A DNA stretch of 64,000 bases from Prevotella multiformis DSM 16608 (GCF_000191065.1 NZ_GL872283.1:1239721-1303720), one strand, 5' to 3'. Numbered from the stretch's first letter, positions 37,449-47,276 are shown. The notes: generated from the sequence alone by a model not told the origin. Program-made: numbers and translations.

Positions 37449-38873
37449 CTATACCAATCCCAAATCCACCGCTTTTTTAGTCAATAGTGCCAGCAGCGGC
37501 TCACGTTCGTTGGGCACTTGGTTGTCGAGCACGGCATCCTTCAGTGTCTGTTTCAGCACTCCCACTTCCCTGCTCGGTCTGAGATGGAACATCTCCATGA
37601 TCTCATTGCCATCGATGCAGGGCTGCAGCAGCCGTTTATAATCACGCTCCTTAAGATCCTTCAGCTTCTCGCGGACAACACGGAAATTGTCAAGAAAGCG
37701 TTTCTTCCTGACGGCGTTCTTGCTCGTTATGTCCGCTTCACAGAGCGTCATCAGGTCGTCTATATCGTCGCCGGCATCGTTCATCAGCCGCCGGACGGCA
37801 GAATCCGTCACCTCTTCGTCGGCAATGACAATCGGCCGCATATGCAGGTCGACCAGCTTCTGGACATACTTCATCTTGCTGTCCATCGGCAGCTTCAGCC
37901 GCCGGAAGATGCCCGGCACCATCTTCGCCCCCACGAAGTTATGGTTATGAAAGGTCCAGCCGGCTGCCGTATCCCAACGCTTGCACTTCGCCTTCCCGAT
38001 GTCGTGCAGCAGGGCGGCCCATCGCAGCCAGAGGTTGTCCGTATGCCTGCAGATGTTGTCCAGCACCTCCAAGGTATGATAGAAATTGTTCTTGTGCGCC
38101 CGTCCGTTCCTTGTCTCGACCACATCCAGCGCGACGAGTTCCGGGAGGATGAGCTGCAGCAGGCCACAGCGGTACAGCTCGACAAAGCCCTTGCTGGGCG
38201 TCGGCGTCATCATGATCTTGTTCAGCTCCTCCTCGATGCGCTCCCCGCTGATGATCCTGATCCGCTCGGCATTGCGTTCCAGAGCTTCGAAGGTCTCCTC
38301 CTCAATGAGGAAATTAAGCTGTGCGGCAAAACGGACACAGCGCATCATGCGCAAAGGGTCGTCAGAAAAGGTAACGTCAGGGTCGAGCGGTGTACGGATA
38401 ATGCCGTCCCAGAGGTCGTCGACACCGCCGAAAGGATCCACCAGCTCGCCGAAGCGTTCCCTGTTCAGGCAGACGGCCAGCGCATTGATGGTGAAGTCGC
38501 GGCGGTTCTGGTCGTCCTCCAGCGTACCGTCCTCCACGGCAGGCTTCCGGCTGTCGTGGCTGTAGCTTTCCTTCCGCGCCCCGACAAACTCCACCTCCGT
38601 GTCCTTGTACTTCACCTGCGCCGTACCGAAATTGCGGAAGACGGACAGGTGCGCCTTCCTGCCGAGGATGCCTTTCAGCCCACTCGCCACCTGAATGCCA
38701 CTGCCCACTACCACCACATCAATGTCGTTAGAGGGACGTTCCAGAAACAGATCGCGCACGTATCCGCCGACCACATAGCACTCCAGACCGAGCCTGTCGG
38801 CAGCATCTGAAATGTGATGGAATATATCGTTATCTAATAGTTCTGCCAGTTCGGCATCAGAGAGATCTCGCAT
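37449..38873 (-). CDS. CCA-adding/poly(A) polymerase-type tRNA nucleotidyltransferase with HD domain
   Basis: 474 residues. Head: CYVVGGYVRDLFLERPSNDIDVVVVG with the G-G-x-V-R-D and D-x-D motifs of class II nucleotidyltransferases. The neck follows: RRDFTINALAVCL, DPFGGVDDLWDGIIRTP, FSDDPLRMMRCVRFAAQL and ERIEEELNKIM. A C-terminal HD phosphohydrolase domain (WAALLHDIGKAKC, HNHNFVGAKM) is common in Bacteroidetes and Gram-positive CCA enzymes. It adds or repairs the tRNA 3' CCA end. The ATG at 38873 lies downstream of a strong promoter, excluding the longer frame from 38921. Often annotated as pcnB or cca. Confidence 0.92.
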   Translation of the reverse strand: MRDLSDAELAELLDNDIFHHISDAADRLGLECYVVGGYVRDLFLERPSNDIDVVVVGSGIQVASGLKGILGRKAHLSVFRNFGTAQVKYKDTEVEFVGARKESYSHDSRKPAVEDGTLEDDQNRRDFTINALAVCLNRERFGELVDPFGGVDDLWDGIIRTPLDPDVTFSDDPLRMMRCVRFAAQLNFLIEEETFEALERNAERIRIISGERIEEELNKIMMTPTPSKGFVELYRCGLLQLILPELVALDVVETRNGRAHKNNFYHTLEVLDNICRHTDNLWLRWAALLHDIGKAKCKRWDTAAGWTFHNHNFVGAKMVPGIFRRLKLPMDSKMKYVQKLVDLHMRPIVIADEEVTDSAVRRLMNDAGDDIDDLMTLCEADITSKNAVRKKRFLDNFRVVREKLKDLKERDYKRLLQPCIDGNEIMEMFHLRPSREVGVLKQTLKDAVLDNQVPNEREPLLALLTKKAVDLGLV

Positions 38874-38908
38874 AGAATAATGTTGTCTTTTATAAATAAA
38901 AAGCATTG

Positions 38909-38940
38909 CAAAGTTACACAAATTACTTTAGTTCTACAAA
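38909..38940 (-). promoter_or_regulatory. promoter of the CCA-adding enzyme gene
   Basis: Minus strand: TTTG at 38940-38937, 20 bases, TAACTTTG at 38916-38909. Transcription start is expected near 38902. Confidence 0.75.
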
Positions 38941-39056
38941 TGATACGGAGAATAAGGTGAAAAACGAGCAGACCTCTACTGTATCATCAACTGCACATTT
39001 GAAGGATAATTTCATAAGATAAACAAATACAACGAAAAAAGTATATGCAGCAAACA

Positions 39057-39147
39057 TTCCCAACCGCTTGGGAATACGAGTTCCAAGCCTCGGGACAGCT
39101 GTTCCCAAGCAATCGGGAATGCAAGTCCCAGGCGGTTGGGAATACAG
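39057..39147. repeat. 22-bp periodic array, TTCCCA/TGGGAA family, copy 2
   Basis: GGGA cores at 39070, 39092, 39115 and 39138 (spacing 22, 23, 23) alternate with TTCCCA/TTCCAA/GTCCCA half-sites. It lies in the 480-base divergent gap between the CCA-adding gene and the DUF1599 gene; nothing else gene-like is in that gap. Confidence 0.82.
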
Positions 39148-39322
39148 TAGCTGTTGTGTGTGGTTACGACCACACCATAGCTACCATCCTGACTGCCGGG
39201 TGTCTGTTTGCGTACCCGGTCATCCTGCGCCCCCTCCTTGCCGATACCCTATCGATGCCTTGCAATCACCTTTCCGTATGGGAATAGTTGTCAATTCATT
39301 CGTTTATTACAATGAAAATAAG

Positions 39323-39330
39323 TATTTTTG
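39323..39330 (+). promoter_or_regulatory. -7 element of the DUF1599-DoxX/TIM operon
   Basis: TATTTTTG fits TAnnTTTG; no good -33 at the usual spacing. Transcription would begin near 39337, so the ATG at 39352 is preferred to an earlier in-frame start at 39328. Confidence 0.45.
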
Positions 39331-39351
39331 CAGTCAAATCAAGATAAGACA

Positions 39352-39900
39352 ATGACAAGTCAACTGACAAAGACACAGCAGGAATTTCAGGACGTGCTCG
39401 CTGAATGCAGAAGCCTTTTTGCAAAGAAGCTCCACGACTATGGCGCATCATGGCGCATCCTGCGCCCGTCATCCCTCACCGACCAGCTTTTCATCAAGGC
39501 GAAACGCATCCGATCGCTGGAAATCACGGGGGAGAACCTGGTGGGAGAAGCTGTCCGTCCGGAGTTCATCGCCCTGATCAACTACAGCATCGTGGGACTT
39601 ATCCAGCTGGCAAAAGGCTTTGTCGACAGCGTTGACATGAGTCCGGACGAGGCATTGACACTCTATGACAGCTATGCAAAGGAAGCCTACGAGCTGATGA
39701 TAAAGAAGAACCATGACTACGGCGAGGCATGGCGCGATATGCGTGTAAGCAGCTATACCGACCTCATCCTCACGAAAATAGAACGCATCAAGGAAATCGA
39801 GGACCGCGGCGGAGAGACACTCGTCAGCGAGGGTATCGATGCCAATTACATGGACATAATGAACTATGCCGTTTTCGGGGCCATCAAACTGCATGAATAA
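39352..39900 (+). CDS. DUF1599 protein with internal duplication
   Basis: 182 residues made of two similar halves: [30 protein letters not shown] and [30 protein letters not shown]. Each half carries the H-D-Y-G-x-[AS]-W-R pattern of DUF1599, a group of all-helical proteins possibly related to nucleotide pyrophosphohydrolases. Function is unknown. The stop overlaps the start of the following DoxX/TIM gene (ATGAATAA), so translation is coupled. It heads a gene block known from Bacteroides as DUF1599, DoxX, tpiA, SPOR, folE. Confidence 0.88.
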   Translation: MTSQLTKTQQEFQDVLAECRSLFAKKLHDYGASWRILRPSSLTDQLFIKAKRIRSLEITGENLVGEAVRPEFIALINYSIVGLIQLAKGFVDSVDMSPDEALTLYDSYAKEAYELMIKKNHDYGEAWRDMRVSSYTDLILTKIERIKEIEDRGGETLVSEGIDANYMDIMNYAVFGAIKLHE

Positions 39901-42013
39901 AACCAAGTCCATATCGGTAAATGCGTGCCGTGCGCTGCTGGCACTGACGTTCATCTTCTCGGGATTCGTCAAGGCCATCGACCCGCTGGGATCGCAGTAC
40001 AAGATTGCAGAATACCTGGAGGCCGTACAGCTGTCGGCATACGTCCCGGACTGGGCACAGCTGATGCTGGCCGTGGGACTGTCGGCCGTAGAGTTCACGC
40101 TGGGCGTACTGCTGCTGCTCGCCATCCGCCGGCGGCTGGCGAGCAAGGTGACGCTGGCATTCATGGCCGTGATGACGGCCGTGACGCTGTGGCTCACCGT
40201 CAGCGACCCCATACAGGACTGCGGCTGCTTCGGCGATGCGATACGCCTTACGAACACACAGACGTTTCTCAAGAACGTCGTCCTGCTGTCGGCTTCTATC
40301 GTCCTGACACGATGGCCGCTGTATCAGGTGCGGTTCATCTCGAAGACCAACCAGTGGATAGCCTTCTACTTCACCATCGCCTTCATCCTCACGGCCTCCC
40401 TGCTGAGCCTCTACCACCTTCCCATCTTCGACTTCCGCCCTTATCACATCGGTCAGAACATCAAGAAGGGAATGGAGATACCGAAAGGGGCGAAGCAGAC
40501 TGTCTACAAGACCACCTTCATCTGCGAGAAGAACGGCGTTACCAAGGAGTTCACGGAGGACAACTACCCTTATGACGACTCGACATGGGTGTTCAAGGAC
40601 ACCCATCAGGAAATCCTGGAGCAGGGCTACGAGCCGCCCATCCACGACTTCTCCATCACCGACCAGCAGACCGGCGACGACCTGACGGACAGCATACTGA
40701 CCCGGGACGGATATACCTTCCTGCTCATCGCTCCCGTGCTGGAGCGTGCCGACGACAGCAACTTCGGCGAAATCGATGCCGTCTACGAATACGCCAAGGA
40801 GAACGGATACGGTTTCTACGGTCTCACAGCCAGTACTGACAAGGCCGTGAAGCACTGGCGGGACATCACCGGTGCGGAATATCCTTTCTATACGACGGAC
40901 GGCACGACACTGAAGACCGTCATCCGCAGCAATCCGGGGCTGGTGCTGCTCTACAAGGGAACCATCATCAACAAATGGAGCCACAACGACCTGCCGCAGC
41001 AGGACGAACTCAACGCACCGCTCTCGCTGATAGAAACCGGACGGGAGCCGGAAGACAGGACATGGACAAAGATTGTACTGATCATCGTCTGCTATGTCTT
41101 CCCACTGGCTTTCCTGATTGCCGCCGACCGCATCTGGTCGTGGACAAGATGGGTGCGGAAACGGGAAGAATGGCTCAGGCAGAAGGAAGACTGGCTGAAG
41201 CAGAAAGAACAGTCAAACAGATTATATCAACTCTTAAAACGTAAAAGACAAATGAGAAAGAAAATTGTAGCAGGTAACTGGAAAATGAACGAGACCCTGC
41301 AGGAGGGTGTCGCACTGGCAAAGGAAATCAACGAGTCGCTGAAGGCAGAGAAGCCGAACTGTGACGTTGTCATCTGTACGCCGTTCATCCATCTTGCAAG
41401 TGTTGCACAGGTGCTGGACAGCAGCCTCGTAGGTCTGGGTGCAGAGAACTGCGCCGACAAGGAAAAAGGTGCCTACACGGGCGAAGTGTCAGCAGCGATG
41501 GTAAAGAGCACGGGCGCACAGTACGTCATCCTCGGGCACTCGGAGCGTCGCCAGTACTACGGTGAGACGGCAGAGATTCTGAAGGAGAAGGTACGTCTGG
41601 CACTGGCCAACGGCCTGAAGGTCATCTTCTGCTGCGGCGAGACCCTCGAGGAGCGCGAGGCTGAGAAGCAGAACGAGGTGGTAAAGGCAGAACTCGACGG
41701 TTCCGTATTCAACCTCACGGCAGAGGAGTGGAAGAGCATCATCCTCGCTTACGAACCGATCTGGGCCATCGGTACCGGCAAGACCGCCACATCCGACCAG
41801 GCGCAGGAGATGCTGGCTTACATCCGTTCGATCGTTGCAGAGAAGTACGGCAAGGAAGTGGCCGAAGAGACCTCCATCCTCTACGGCGGCAGCTGCAAGG
41901 CAAGCAACGCTCCCGAACTGTTCGCCAAGCCTGACATCGACGGCGGCCTGATCGGCGGTGCTTCGCTGAAGGCTGCTGACTTCAAGGGCATCATCGATGC
42001 TTGGAAGAAGTAA
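39893..42013 (+). CDS. DoxX/MauE-like membrane protein fused in frame to triosephosphate isomerase
   Basis: A single open frame of 706 residues. Residues about 1-150: four helices of the DoxX/MauE type with [20 protein letters not shown], the MauE-like Cys motif. About 185-375: an extracytoplasmic thioredoxin-like domain without C-x-x-C ([42 protein letters not shown]). About 387-407: a helix ([19 protein letters not shown]) followed by a Trp/Lys/Arg-rich stretch. From residue 454 (the Met encoded at 41252) to the end: a complete triosephosphate isomerase. In other Bacteroidetes these are neighbouring separate genes. Here no stop occurs between them. The topology would place the enzyme correctly in the cytoplasm. 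Internal initiation at 41252 is also possible. No frameshift is needed to explain it. Confidence 0.82.
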   Translation: MNKTKSISVNACRALLALTFIFSGFVKAIDPLGSQYKIAEYLEAVQLSAYVPDWAQLMLAVGLSAVEFTLGVLLLLAIRRRLASKVTLAFMAVMTAVTLWLTVSDPIQDCGCFGDAIRLTNTQTFLKNVVLLSASIVLTRWPLYQVRFISKTNQWIAFYFTIAFILTASLLSLYHLPIFDFRPYHIGQNIKKGMEIPKGAKQTVYKTTFICEKNGVTKEFTEDNYPYDDSTWVFKDTHQEILEQGYEPPIHDFSITDQQTGDDLTDSILTRDGYTFLLIAPVLERADDSNFGEIDAVYEYAKENGYGFYGLTASTDKAVKHWRDITGAEYPFYTTDGTTLKTVIRSNPGLVLLYKGTIINKWSHNDLPQQDELNAPLSLIETGREPEDRTWTKIVLIIVCYVFPLAFLIAADRIWSWTRWVRKREEWLRQKEDWLKQKEQSNRLYQLLKRKRQMRKKIVAGNWKMNETLQEGVALAKEINESLKAEKPNCDVVICTPFIHLASVAQVLDSSLVGLGAENCADKEKGAYTGEVSAAMVKSTGAQYVILGHSERRQYYGETAEILKEKVRLALANGLKVIFCCGETLEEREAEKQNEVVKAELDGSVFNLTAEEWKSIILAYEPIWAIGTGKTATSDQAQEMLAYIRSIVAEKYGKEVAEETSILYGGSCKASNAPELFAKPDIDGGLIGGASLKAADFKGIIDAWKK
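41252..42013 (+). CDS. tpiA: triosephosphate isomerase (C-terminal part of the fused frame; possible own start)
   Basis: 253 residues, the normal TIM length, beginning at the in-frame ATG 41252 ([17 protein letters not shown]). It interconverts dihydroxyacetone phosphate and glyceraldehyde 3-phosphate. Active-site residues: Lys in GNWKMN, His in [15 protein letters not shown], Glu in [14 protein letters not shown], plus YGGSCKASN and GLIGGASL. The 30 bases before the ATG (TTAAAACGTAAAAGACAA) look like an A-rich leader and not like coding sequence, so separate translation of tpiA may continue even though the upstream gene has lost its stop. It is the only tpiA in the window. A terminator follows. 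Confidence 0.8.
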   Translation: MRKKIVAGNWKMNETLQEGVALAKEINESLKAEKPNCDVVICTPFIHLASVAQVLDSSLVGLGAENCADKEKGAYTGEVSAAMVKSTGAQYVILGHSERRQYYGETAEILKEKVRLALANGLKVIFCCGETLEEREAEKQNEVVKAELDGSVFNLTAEEWKSIILAYEPIWAIGTGKTATSDQAQEMLAYIRSIVAEKYGKEVAEETSILYGGSCKASNAPELFAKPDIDGGLIGGASLKAADFKGIIDAWKK

Positions 42014-42029
42014 CCAACAGAAACAAAAA

Positions 42030-42074
42030 AAAGGATTCTATTGGCCTTCTTTTGCGCCAATAGAATCCTGTTTT
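42030..42074 (+). terminator. terminator after tpiA
   Basis: AGGATTCTATTGG and CCAATAGAATCCT form a perfect 13-pair stem with a 12-base loop, preceded by eight A and followed by GTTTT. Confidence 0.88.
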
Positions 42075-42088
42075 AACCATTACAGAGA

Positions 42089-42763
42089 ATGAGAAGACTC
42101 CTTACAATCATAGTGTTCATGCTGACAGCCGTTGCGGCGGCAGATGCCCAGGGGTCGGTGACGGTGACACAGAGTGCCGAAATCGACGCGCTTGTCAACG
42201 GAAAGAAGCCGGCAAAGAAAACGAACAAAGACCGGAAGAAAGTAGAGAGTCAGCGTGAGACAACACGCCCGGCGGTCAAGCCACAGGAAACAAGACAGCT
42301 GGCTGTACCTAAGCTCAACGACCACAAGCCGGAGATCGCACGGCCGGACAACAGCACCCTGCAGCCCCGTGAGGCCGTAAGGACGAAACTGGTGAAACGT
42401 TTAGTCAGAAGACCGCACGTCCCTGCACCGGACGAGATGGAAGACACGCGTCTTGTGACCAGACGGGTCAGGAAAGGGATAAAGAAGGTGAGGGGATTCC
42501 GTGTACAGGTCTTCAGCGGCGGCAACACACGCATAGCACATCAACAGGCGGACAAGGCCGGACAGAAAGCCAAGGAACTGTTCCCGGAGCAGCCCGTGTA
42601 CGTCCATTTCTATCCCCCGCGCTGGATGTGTCTCGTAGGCAACTTCACCAGCTATGATACAGCAAGAAGAGTCATGCGGGCCATCCGCAAAGGAGGCTAC
42701 CCGCACGCCAACGTAATCCGCACGATGGTGACCATCAAGACTTCACAGTTTGTCGACAATTAA
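42089..42763 (+). CDS. SPOR-domain exported protein
   Basis: 224 residues. Signal peptide (LLTIIVFMLTAVAAADAQ), a Lys/Arg/Pro-rich disordered middle (residues about 40-135), and a C-terminal SPOR domain: GFRVQVFSGGNTRIAHQQADKAG, VYVHFYPPRWMCLVGNFTS and ARRVMRAIRKGGYPHANVI. SPOR domains bind denuded glycan strands, often at the septum. It lies between tpiA and folE, the order known from Bacteroides. Confidence 0.9.
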   Translation: MRRLLTIIVFMLTAVAAADAQGSVTVTQSAEIDALVNGKKPAKKTNKDRKKVESQRETTRPAVKPQETRQLAVPKLNDHKPEIARPDNSTLQPREAVRTKLVKRLVRRPHVPAPDEMEDTRLVTRRVRKGIKKVRGFRVQVFSGGNTRIAHQQADKAGQKAKELFPEQPVYVHFYPPRWMCLVGNFTSYDTARRVMRAIRKGGYPHANVIRTMVTIKTSQFVDN

Positions 42764-42880
42764 ATACAAGTTACACCTTATATAATATAACAGCGACAGC
42801 CAGACTATGGGAACAGGCAATATATCCCGGACAAGATATGCCCGCCCCAAGGGACGCTGTCAACCAGAAACAAGAATAAT

Positions 42881-43474
42881 ATGACTCCAGAAACACAATT
42901 CCGTGAAGGATTAGACGAACTGGCAGCACATTACCGAAAGGTGCTCACCCTATTAGGAGAGAACCCTGAAAGAGAGGGATTGGAGAAGACCCCGATGCGT
43001 GTTGCCAAGGCCATGCAGGTATTGACACGCGGCTATACGCAGGATCCGCACAAAGTATTGACCGATGCGCTGTTTGAAGAAAAATACAATCAGATGGTCA
43101 TTGTCAAGGACATTGACTTCTTCTCCATGTGCGAGCATCACATGCTGCCATTCTATGGCAAGGCGCACGTGGCGTACATCCCGAACGGACACATCACGGG
43201 ACTGAGCAAGATCGCCCGTGTCGTGGACATCTACGCACATCGGCTGCAGGTGCAGGAACGCCTGACGGAACAGGTCATGCAGTGCATCAACGACACGCTG
43301 AAGCCGCAGGGGGTGATGGTGGTCGTAGAGGCCAAGCACATGTGCATGCAGATGCGCGGTGTGGAGAAGCAGAACTCCATCACCACCACGAGCGCATACA
43401 GCGGCGTGTTCGGGTCGAGCAAGACGCGCAACGAGTTCATGGACCTGCTGCGGGGAGAGACTAAGAGAATATGA
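42881..43474 (+). CDS. folE: GTP cyclohydrolase I
   Basis: 197 residues; opens GTP to 7,8-dihydroneopterin triphosphate, the first step of folate and pterin synthesis. Zinc ligands are Cys and His in [20 protein letters not shown] and the Cys in [14 protein letters not shown]. Other blocks: [38 protein letters not shown] and [13 protein letters not shown]. Length and motifs are complete for type IA. Confidence 0.96.
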   Translation: MTPETQFREGLDELAAHYRKVLTLLGENPEREGLEKTPMRVAKAMQVLTRGYTQDPHKVLTDALFEEKYNQMVIVKDIDFFSMCEHHMLPFYGKAHVAYIPNGHITGLSKIARVVDIYAHRLQVQERLTEQVMQCINDTLKPQGVMVVVEAKHMCMQMRGVEKQNSITTTSAYSGVFGSSKTRNEFMDLLRGETKRI

Positions 43475-43535
43475 CAGGGGGCTTTCTTCGATATGGGCCT
43501 AACCAGATACAATTCACACTTAACACATCAAAGAA

Positions 43536-44156
43536 ATGAAAAAGATTATGAATGCTGCCGCCACAGCAATATGCTTATTCGCAATGGCATGGACTGCTGT
43601 AAGCTGTTCCAGTGATGATAATCATCAGAACTCTGCTGACCAGATGCTCAAGAATATGCTCGGGTCCTATGAGGGTACGCTGGGTTTCTCATATAGTACA
43701 TCAACAATTTCCGGATGGACAACCAGCTGGAAGGTGGATGAGACGCGCATCATCACGATTGACAAGTTCCCTTATCGAACGCTGGCGAACGGCGTATCAA
43801 AGGAAGGATCGACAGGAACAGAGTCACCGCTTCATGCCGCCCTGCTCAAGGTAAAGGACGCTCCGCTCAAAGCCGTCATCAAAGGGATCGGGCTGTCTGA
43901 CAGCAACGCCTCACTCACCATCATACCGCAAATCAAGTTCAACGTGACAATCGATGGTGACACCTATGAAATGAAAGGCTATATCACGGACGACAAGCCC
44001 ATGTTCAGCAGCCGTTACACGATGAGCAACTCAGAGATGGTCCTCGAATTCACGGTGGAGAAGCTGGTAAAGGTGAACAATGCGCATGGTACATCAGAGG
44101 TACAGAAAGACTTTGACAGGCCTGTTACCTATTATCTGAAAGCAAACAAGAAATAA
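43536..44156 (+). CDS. DUF4840-like lipoprotein
   Basis: 206 residues with a lipoprotein signal (ICLFAMAWTAVSCSSDD, lipobox VSC). The mature part starts with a helix (SADQMLKNMLGSYEGTL), then beta-rich sequence (SLTIIPQIKFNVTIDGDTYEMKGYI; EMVLEFTVEKLVKV). The pattern resembles the DUF4840 group of Bacteroidetes lipoproteins; the assignment is from memory and modest. Its stop is one base before the exonuclease III start, so they are probably translated together. Confidence 0.75.
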   Translation: MKKIMNAAATAICLFAMAWTAVSCSSDDNHQNSADQMLKNMLGSYEGTLGFSYSTSTISGWTTSWKVDETRIITIDKFPYRTLANGVSKEGSTGTESPLHAALLKVKDAPLKAVIKGIGLSDSNASLTIIPQIKFNVTIDGDTYEMKGYITDDKPMFSSRYTMSNSEMVLEFTVEKLVKVNNAHGTSEVQKDFDRPVTYYLKANKK

Positions 44157-44157
44157 G

Positions 44158-44907
44158 ATGAAACTGATTTCATGGAATGTAAACGGACTTCGCGCCTGTG
44201 TGGGTAAGGACTTCGAGCAGCAGTTCAAGGCGCTGGATGCCGACTTCTTCTGCCTGCAGGAGACCAAGATGCAGGCCGGACAGCTCGACATCAGCTTCCC
44301 CGGATATACGTCATACTGGAACTACGCTGACAAGAAAGGCTATTCCGGCACGGCCATCTTCACGAAGCACAAGCCGCTGGACGTGACCTACGGCATCGGC
44401 ATGGACGAGCACGACCATGAGGGACGTGTGATCACGCTGGAGATGGACGACTTCTATCTCGTAACGGTCTACACACCGAACTCGCAGGACGGTCTTCGCA
44501 GACTGGACTACAGAATGAAATGGGAGAAAGATTTCCAGAATTATCTCCACTGGCTCGATGAGAAGAAACCCGTCGTGGTGTGCGGTGACATGAACGTGGC
44601 CCATGAGGAGATCGACATCAAGAACCCGAAGACGAACCGCAGGAATGCCGGTTTCACCGATGAGGAACGTGAAAAGATGACTCAGCTGCTGGACAGCGGA
44701 TTCATCGACACCTTCCGTTCGCTCTATCCGGAGCAGGTAACCTACTCCTGGTGGTCGTACCGTTTTCGTGCGAGAGAGCGGAACACAGGCTGGCGTATCG
44801 ACTATTTCCTCATTTCCGAACGTCTGCGAGACCGTCTCGAAGATGCCAAGATCCACACGGAAATCATGGGAAGCGATCACTGTCCGATAGAAGTCGACCT
44901 GAAGTAG
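44158..44907 (+). CDS. xth: exodeoxyribonuclease III / AP endonuclease
   Basis: 249 residues of the exonuclease-endonuclease-phosphatase fold; cuts at abasic sites and degrades 3' ends in base-excision repair. Motifs: ISWNVNGLRACVGKD, FFCLQETKMQAGQ (catalytic Glu), YLVTVYTPNSQDGLRRLDYR, VVCGDMNVAHEEIDIKNP, FRSLYPEQVTYSWWSYR and MGSDHCPIEVDLK (catalytic His). Complete. Confidence 0.95.
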   Translation: MKLISWNVNGLRACVGKDFEQQFKALDADFFCLQETKMQAGQLDISFPGYTSYWNYADKKGYSGTAIFTKHKPLDVTYGIGMDEHDHEGRVITLEMDDFYLVTVYTPNSQDGLRRLDYRMKWEKDFQNYLHWLDEKKPVVVCGDMNVAHEEIDIKNPKTNRRNAGFTDEEREKMTQLLDSGFIDTFRSLYPEQVTYSWWSYRFRARERNTGWRIDYFLISERLRDRLEDAKIHTEIMGSDHCPIEVDLK

Positions 44908-44916
44908 GACCTTCGT

Positions 44917-45672
44917 ATGCGTGCCCAGATCAAGACATTACTTCTGATGGCTGCTGTACTGGCAGCCATCGTCGTCTATGCTGTTATCCCTGCGGAGATA
45001 ACACTGGGCAGCTATACGATCCGGAAGATAACACTTGCCCGCCTCTCCCGCCTGCACATTGAACAGACAAGACAGAAGAGGCGGGCTGTGAAAAAGACAC
45101 GTCGGAACCAGACTGTCCTTTTCATCGGAGACTCCATGGTAGAGGGACTGTCACGCCGAATGGGCGATTATGCCAGTGAGAACGGACACAGGCTCTACAC
45201 CGTCATCTGGTACAGTTCATCCACCGAAAGCTGGGGGACGACGCACACACTGGAGCATTACATAGCCCGATACAGGCCGACGTATGTTCTCATCTGTCTG
45301 GGAAGCAATGAACTCTTCGTCAACGACCTTGCCAGCCGGGCGCAATATGTACGCAACATCGTGAAGAAGCTGGACGGCATACCCTTTGTCTGGATAAGCC
45401 CTTCTGACTGGAACGGCGACACAGGCATCAATGATGTCATACAGGAGAATGTCGGTACAGGACGTTTCTTCGACAGCCGCAATCTCAAGCTCAGACGCGG
45501 GAGCGACCATTATCACCCGACATGGGCGGCCGCAGCCTATTGGATGGACACGGCGGCCAGGTTCATTTCCAGCCAACAGTGTGCTGCTCCCTTACAGTTG
45601 AACAGGCCCAACACCCACCATAAGGCAACCCGTACGAAGCTCCTGCAACCTTCCTTCGAAGGTTTTAAATGA
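44917..45672 (+). CDS. SGNH/GDSL-type hydrolase, membrane anchored
   Basis: 251 residues. N-terminal hydrophobic helix (LLLMAAVLAAIVVYAVIP) without a clear cleavage site, then an SGNH domain: block I VLFIGDSMVEGLSRRM (Ser), block III-like ICLGSNELFV (Asn), block V GSDHYHPTWAAAAYW (Asp and His). All catalytic residues are present. It lies 30 bases before an MBOAT O-acyltransferase; such SGNH/MBOAT pairs acylate extracellular polysaccharides, with the SGNH protein moving the acetyl group in the periplasm (AlgX/AlgJ analogy). Confidence 0.82.
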   Translation: MRAQIKTLLLMAAVLAAIVVYAVIPAEITLGSYTIRKITLARLSRLHIEQTRQKRRAVKKTRRNQTVLFIGDSMVEGLSRRMGDYASENGHRLYTVIWYSSSTESWGTTHTLEHYIARYRPTYVLICLGSNELFVNDLASRAQYVRNIVKKLDGIPFVWISPSDWNGDTGINDVIQENVGTGRFFDSRNLKLRRGSDHYHPTWAAAAYWMDTAARFISSQQCAAPLQLNRPNTHHKATRTKLLQPSFEGFK

Positions 45673-45702
45673 GACGAAGACAGCTAAAAACGAGACTGAC
45701 TC

Positions 45703-47184
45703 ATGGCAAAGATAACACAGCTGACAACCACCTTGCTTGATTTCTTGTCCACACAAGACAAGAGCTGGTCGCTGTGTACGCTGTCGTTCATGGCATCCTT
45801 CCTCGTGTTCTTTGCCATTTATATCGGACTGAACCGCTACCGTCAGCCGTGGACAAAGGCATACGTCATCGCATTCAGCCTCTTCTTTGCCTACAAAGCC
45901 AATGGGATACTGATGCTCATGCTCCCCATAACGGCGATCTCCTCATGGTATCTTACCCGCTTCATGATGCGACTGAAACGTGGGAAGATACGGAGGTCAG
46001 GACTTGCCATCGTCATACTGGCGGAACTCACTCCCCTGCTCTATTACAAGTACACGGACTTCACGCTCGAAATACTCCATGAAATCCTGCACAGCAACTT
46101 CTCTCCGGAGAAGATGCTGCTGCCCGTAGGAATCTCCTTCTTCACCTTTCAGGCCATCAGCTATACGGTCGATGTCTACAAGGGACGTTACCCCAAGACC
46201 GCAGAACTGACCGACTATGCCTTCTATCTCACCTTTTTCCCGCTCCTCATCGCCGGTCCTATCACCCGTGCCGAAGTGCTGCTGCCACAAGTCGGAAGAC
46301 CGAGAGAGGACATCGACAGCGGACTTGTATATAAGGGGCTGTGGCTTATCATCTGCGGAATGGTCAAGAAGGCACTCATTGCCGATTACATTGCACAATA
46401 CAACAACATCGTGTTTGACGCTCCGGCCGTACAGAGCGGCTTCGGAGACCTGATGGGCGTGCTGGGCTTTTCGGTACAGATCTACTGTGATTTTTCCGGA
46501 TACAGCGACCTTGCCATCGGTGTCGCAGCACTCATGGGGTACGAACTGAAAGACAACTTCAACTTCCCTTACCAGAGTCTGAACCTCACCGAGTTCTGGC
46601 ATCGCTGGCACATCTCCCTCTCCACATGGTTCCGCGACTATCTCTACATTCCTCTGGGAGGCAACCGGAGAGGGGCATTGCGCACCTATCTCAACAGTTT
46701 CCTGGCCATGATTGTCGCCGGATTATGGCACGGGGCATCGTGGATGTTCGTCGCATGGGGCGTGCTTCACGGTATCGGTCTGGTCGTCCATAAGCTGTGC
46801 AAGAACAACGGACTGGACCGCATTCCCGATAATACGGCAGTAAAGGCCATCAGCTGGTGCCTCACCTTCGGCTATGTCACCTTTGCGTGGATTTTCTTCC
46901 GTTCACCTGACATGGCGACAGCCACGACCCTGATGACAAACATCCTCCAGACGACAAGCCTTTCCGATGCCTATACCTTCCTCATGGAATACCCGCTGTG
47001 GATCATCGTCGTCCTCATCAGCCTGGAGCTTCACAGCATCCGCGGCAACGATTACAGCTGGCTGCAGGACCGCTTCGTCCATGCTCCATGGCTCGTAAAA
47101 CTGGGTATATTCGCCCTGGTGCTGCAGCTGGCCATCAACTTCAGCCAGCACAGCATACAACCTTTCATCTACACGCAGTTCTGA
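45703..47184 (+). CDS. MBOAT-family O-acyltransferase (AlgI-like)
   Basis: 493 residues, about eleven helices. MBOAT hallmarks: PVGISFFTFQAISYTVDVYKG, LTEFWHRWHISLSTWFRDYL, YIPLGGNRRG, and the catalytic-His helix GLWHGASWMFVAWGVLHG. Such proteins pass acyl groups from cytoplasmic acyl-CoA across the membrane to polysaccharide acetylases. With the preceding SGNH protein it forms a plausible two-part acetylation system for a surface glycan; the glycan cannot be identified here. Confidence 0.92.
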   Translation: MAKITQLTTTLLDFLSTQDKSWSLCTLSFMASFLVFFAIYIGLNRYRQPWTKAYVIAFSLFFAYKANGILMLMLPITAISSWYLTRFMMRLKRGKIRRSGLAIVILAELTPLLYYKYTDFTLEILHEILHSNFSPEKMLLPVGISFFTFQAISYTVDVYKGRYPKTAELTDYAFYLTFFPLLIAGPITRAEVLLPQVGRPREDIDSGLVYKGLWLIICGMVKKALIADYIAQYNNIVFDAPAVQSGFGDLMGVLGFSVQIYCDFSGYSDLAIGVAALMGYELKDNFNFPYQSLNLTEFWHRWHISLSTWFRDYLYIPLGGNRRGALRTYLNSFLAMIVAGLWHGASWMFVAWGVLHGIGLVVHKLCKNNGLDRIPDNTAVKAISWCLTFGYVTFAWIFFRSPDMATATTLMTNILQTTSLSDAYTFLMEYPLWIIVVLISLELHSIRGNDYSWLQDRFVHAPWLVKLGIFALVLQLAINFSQHSIQPFIYTQF

Positions 47185-47276
47185 TACCGGAGACAGGACG
47201 GCAGACGGATATTCCATCGCCAGACACCGACATCCACTTTCTTCGCTGAAGGGCATGATGCCCCAAATCGAATATT

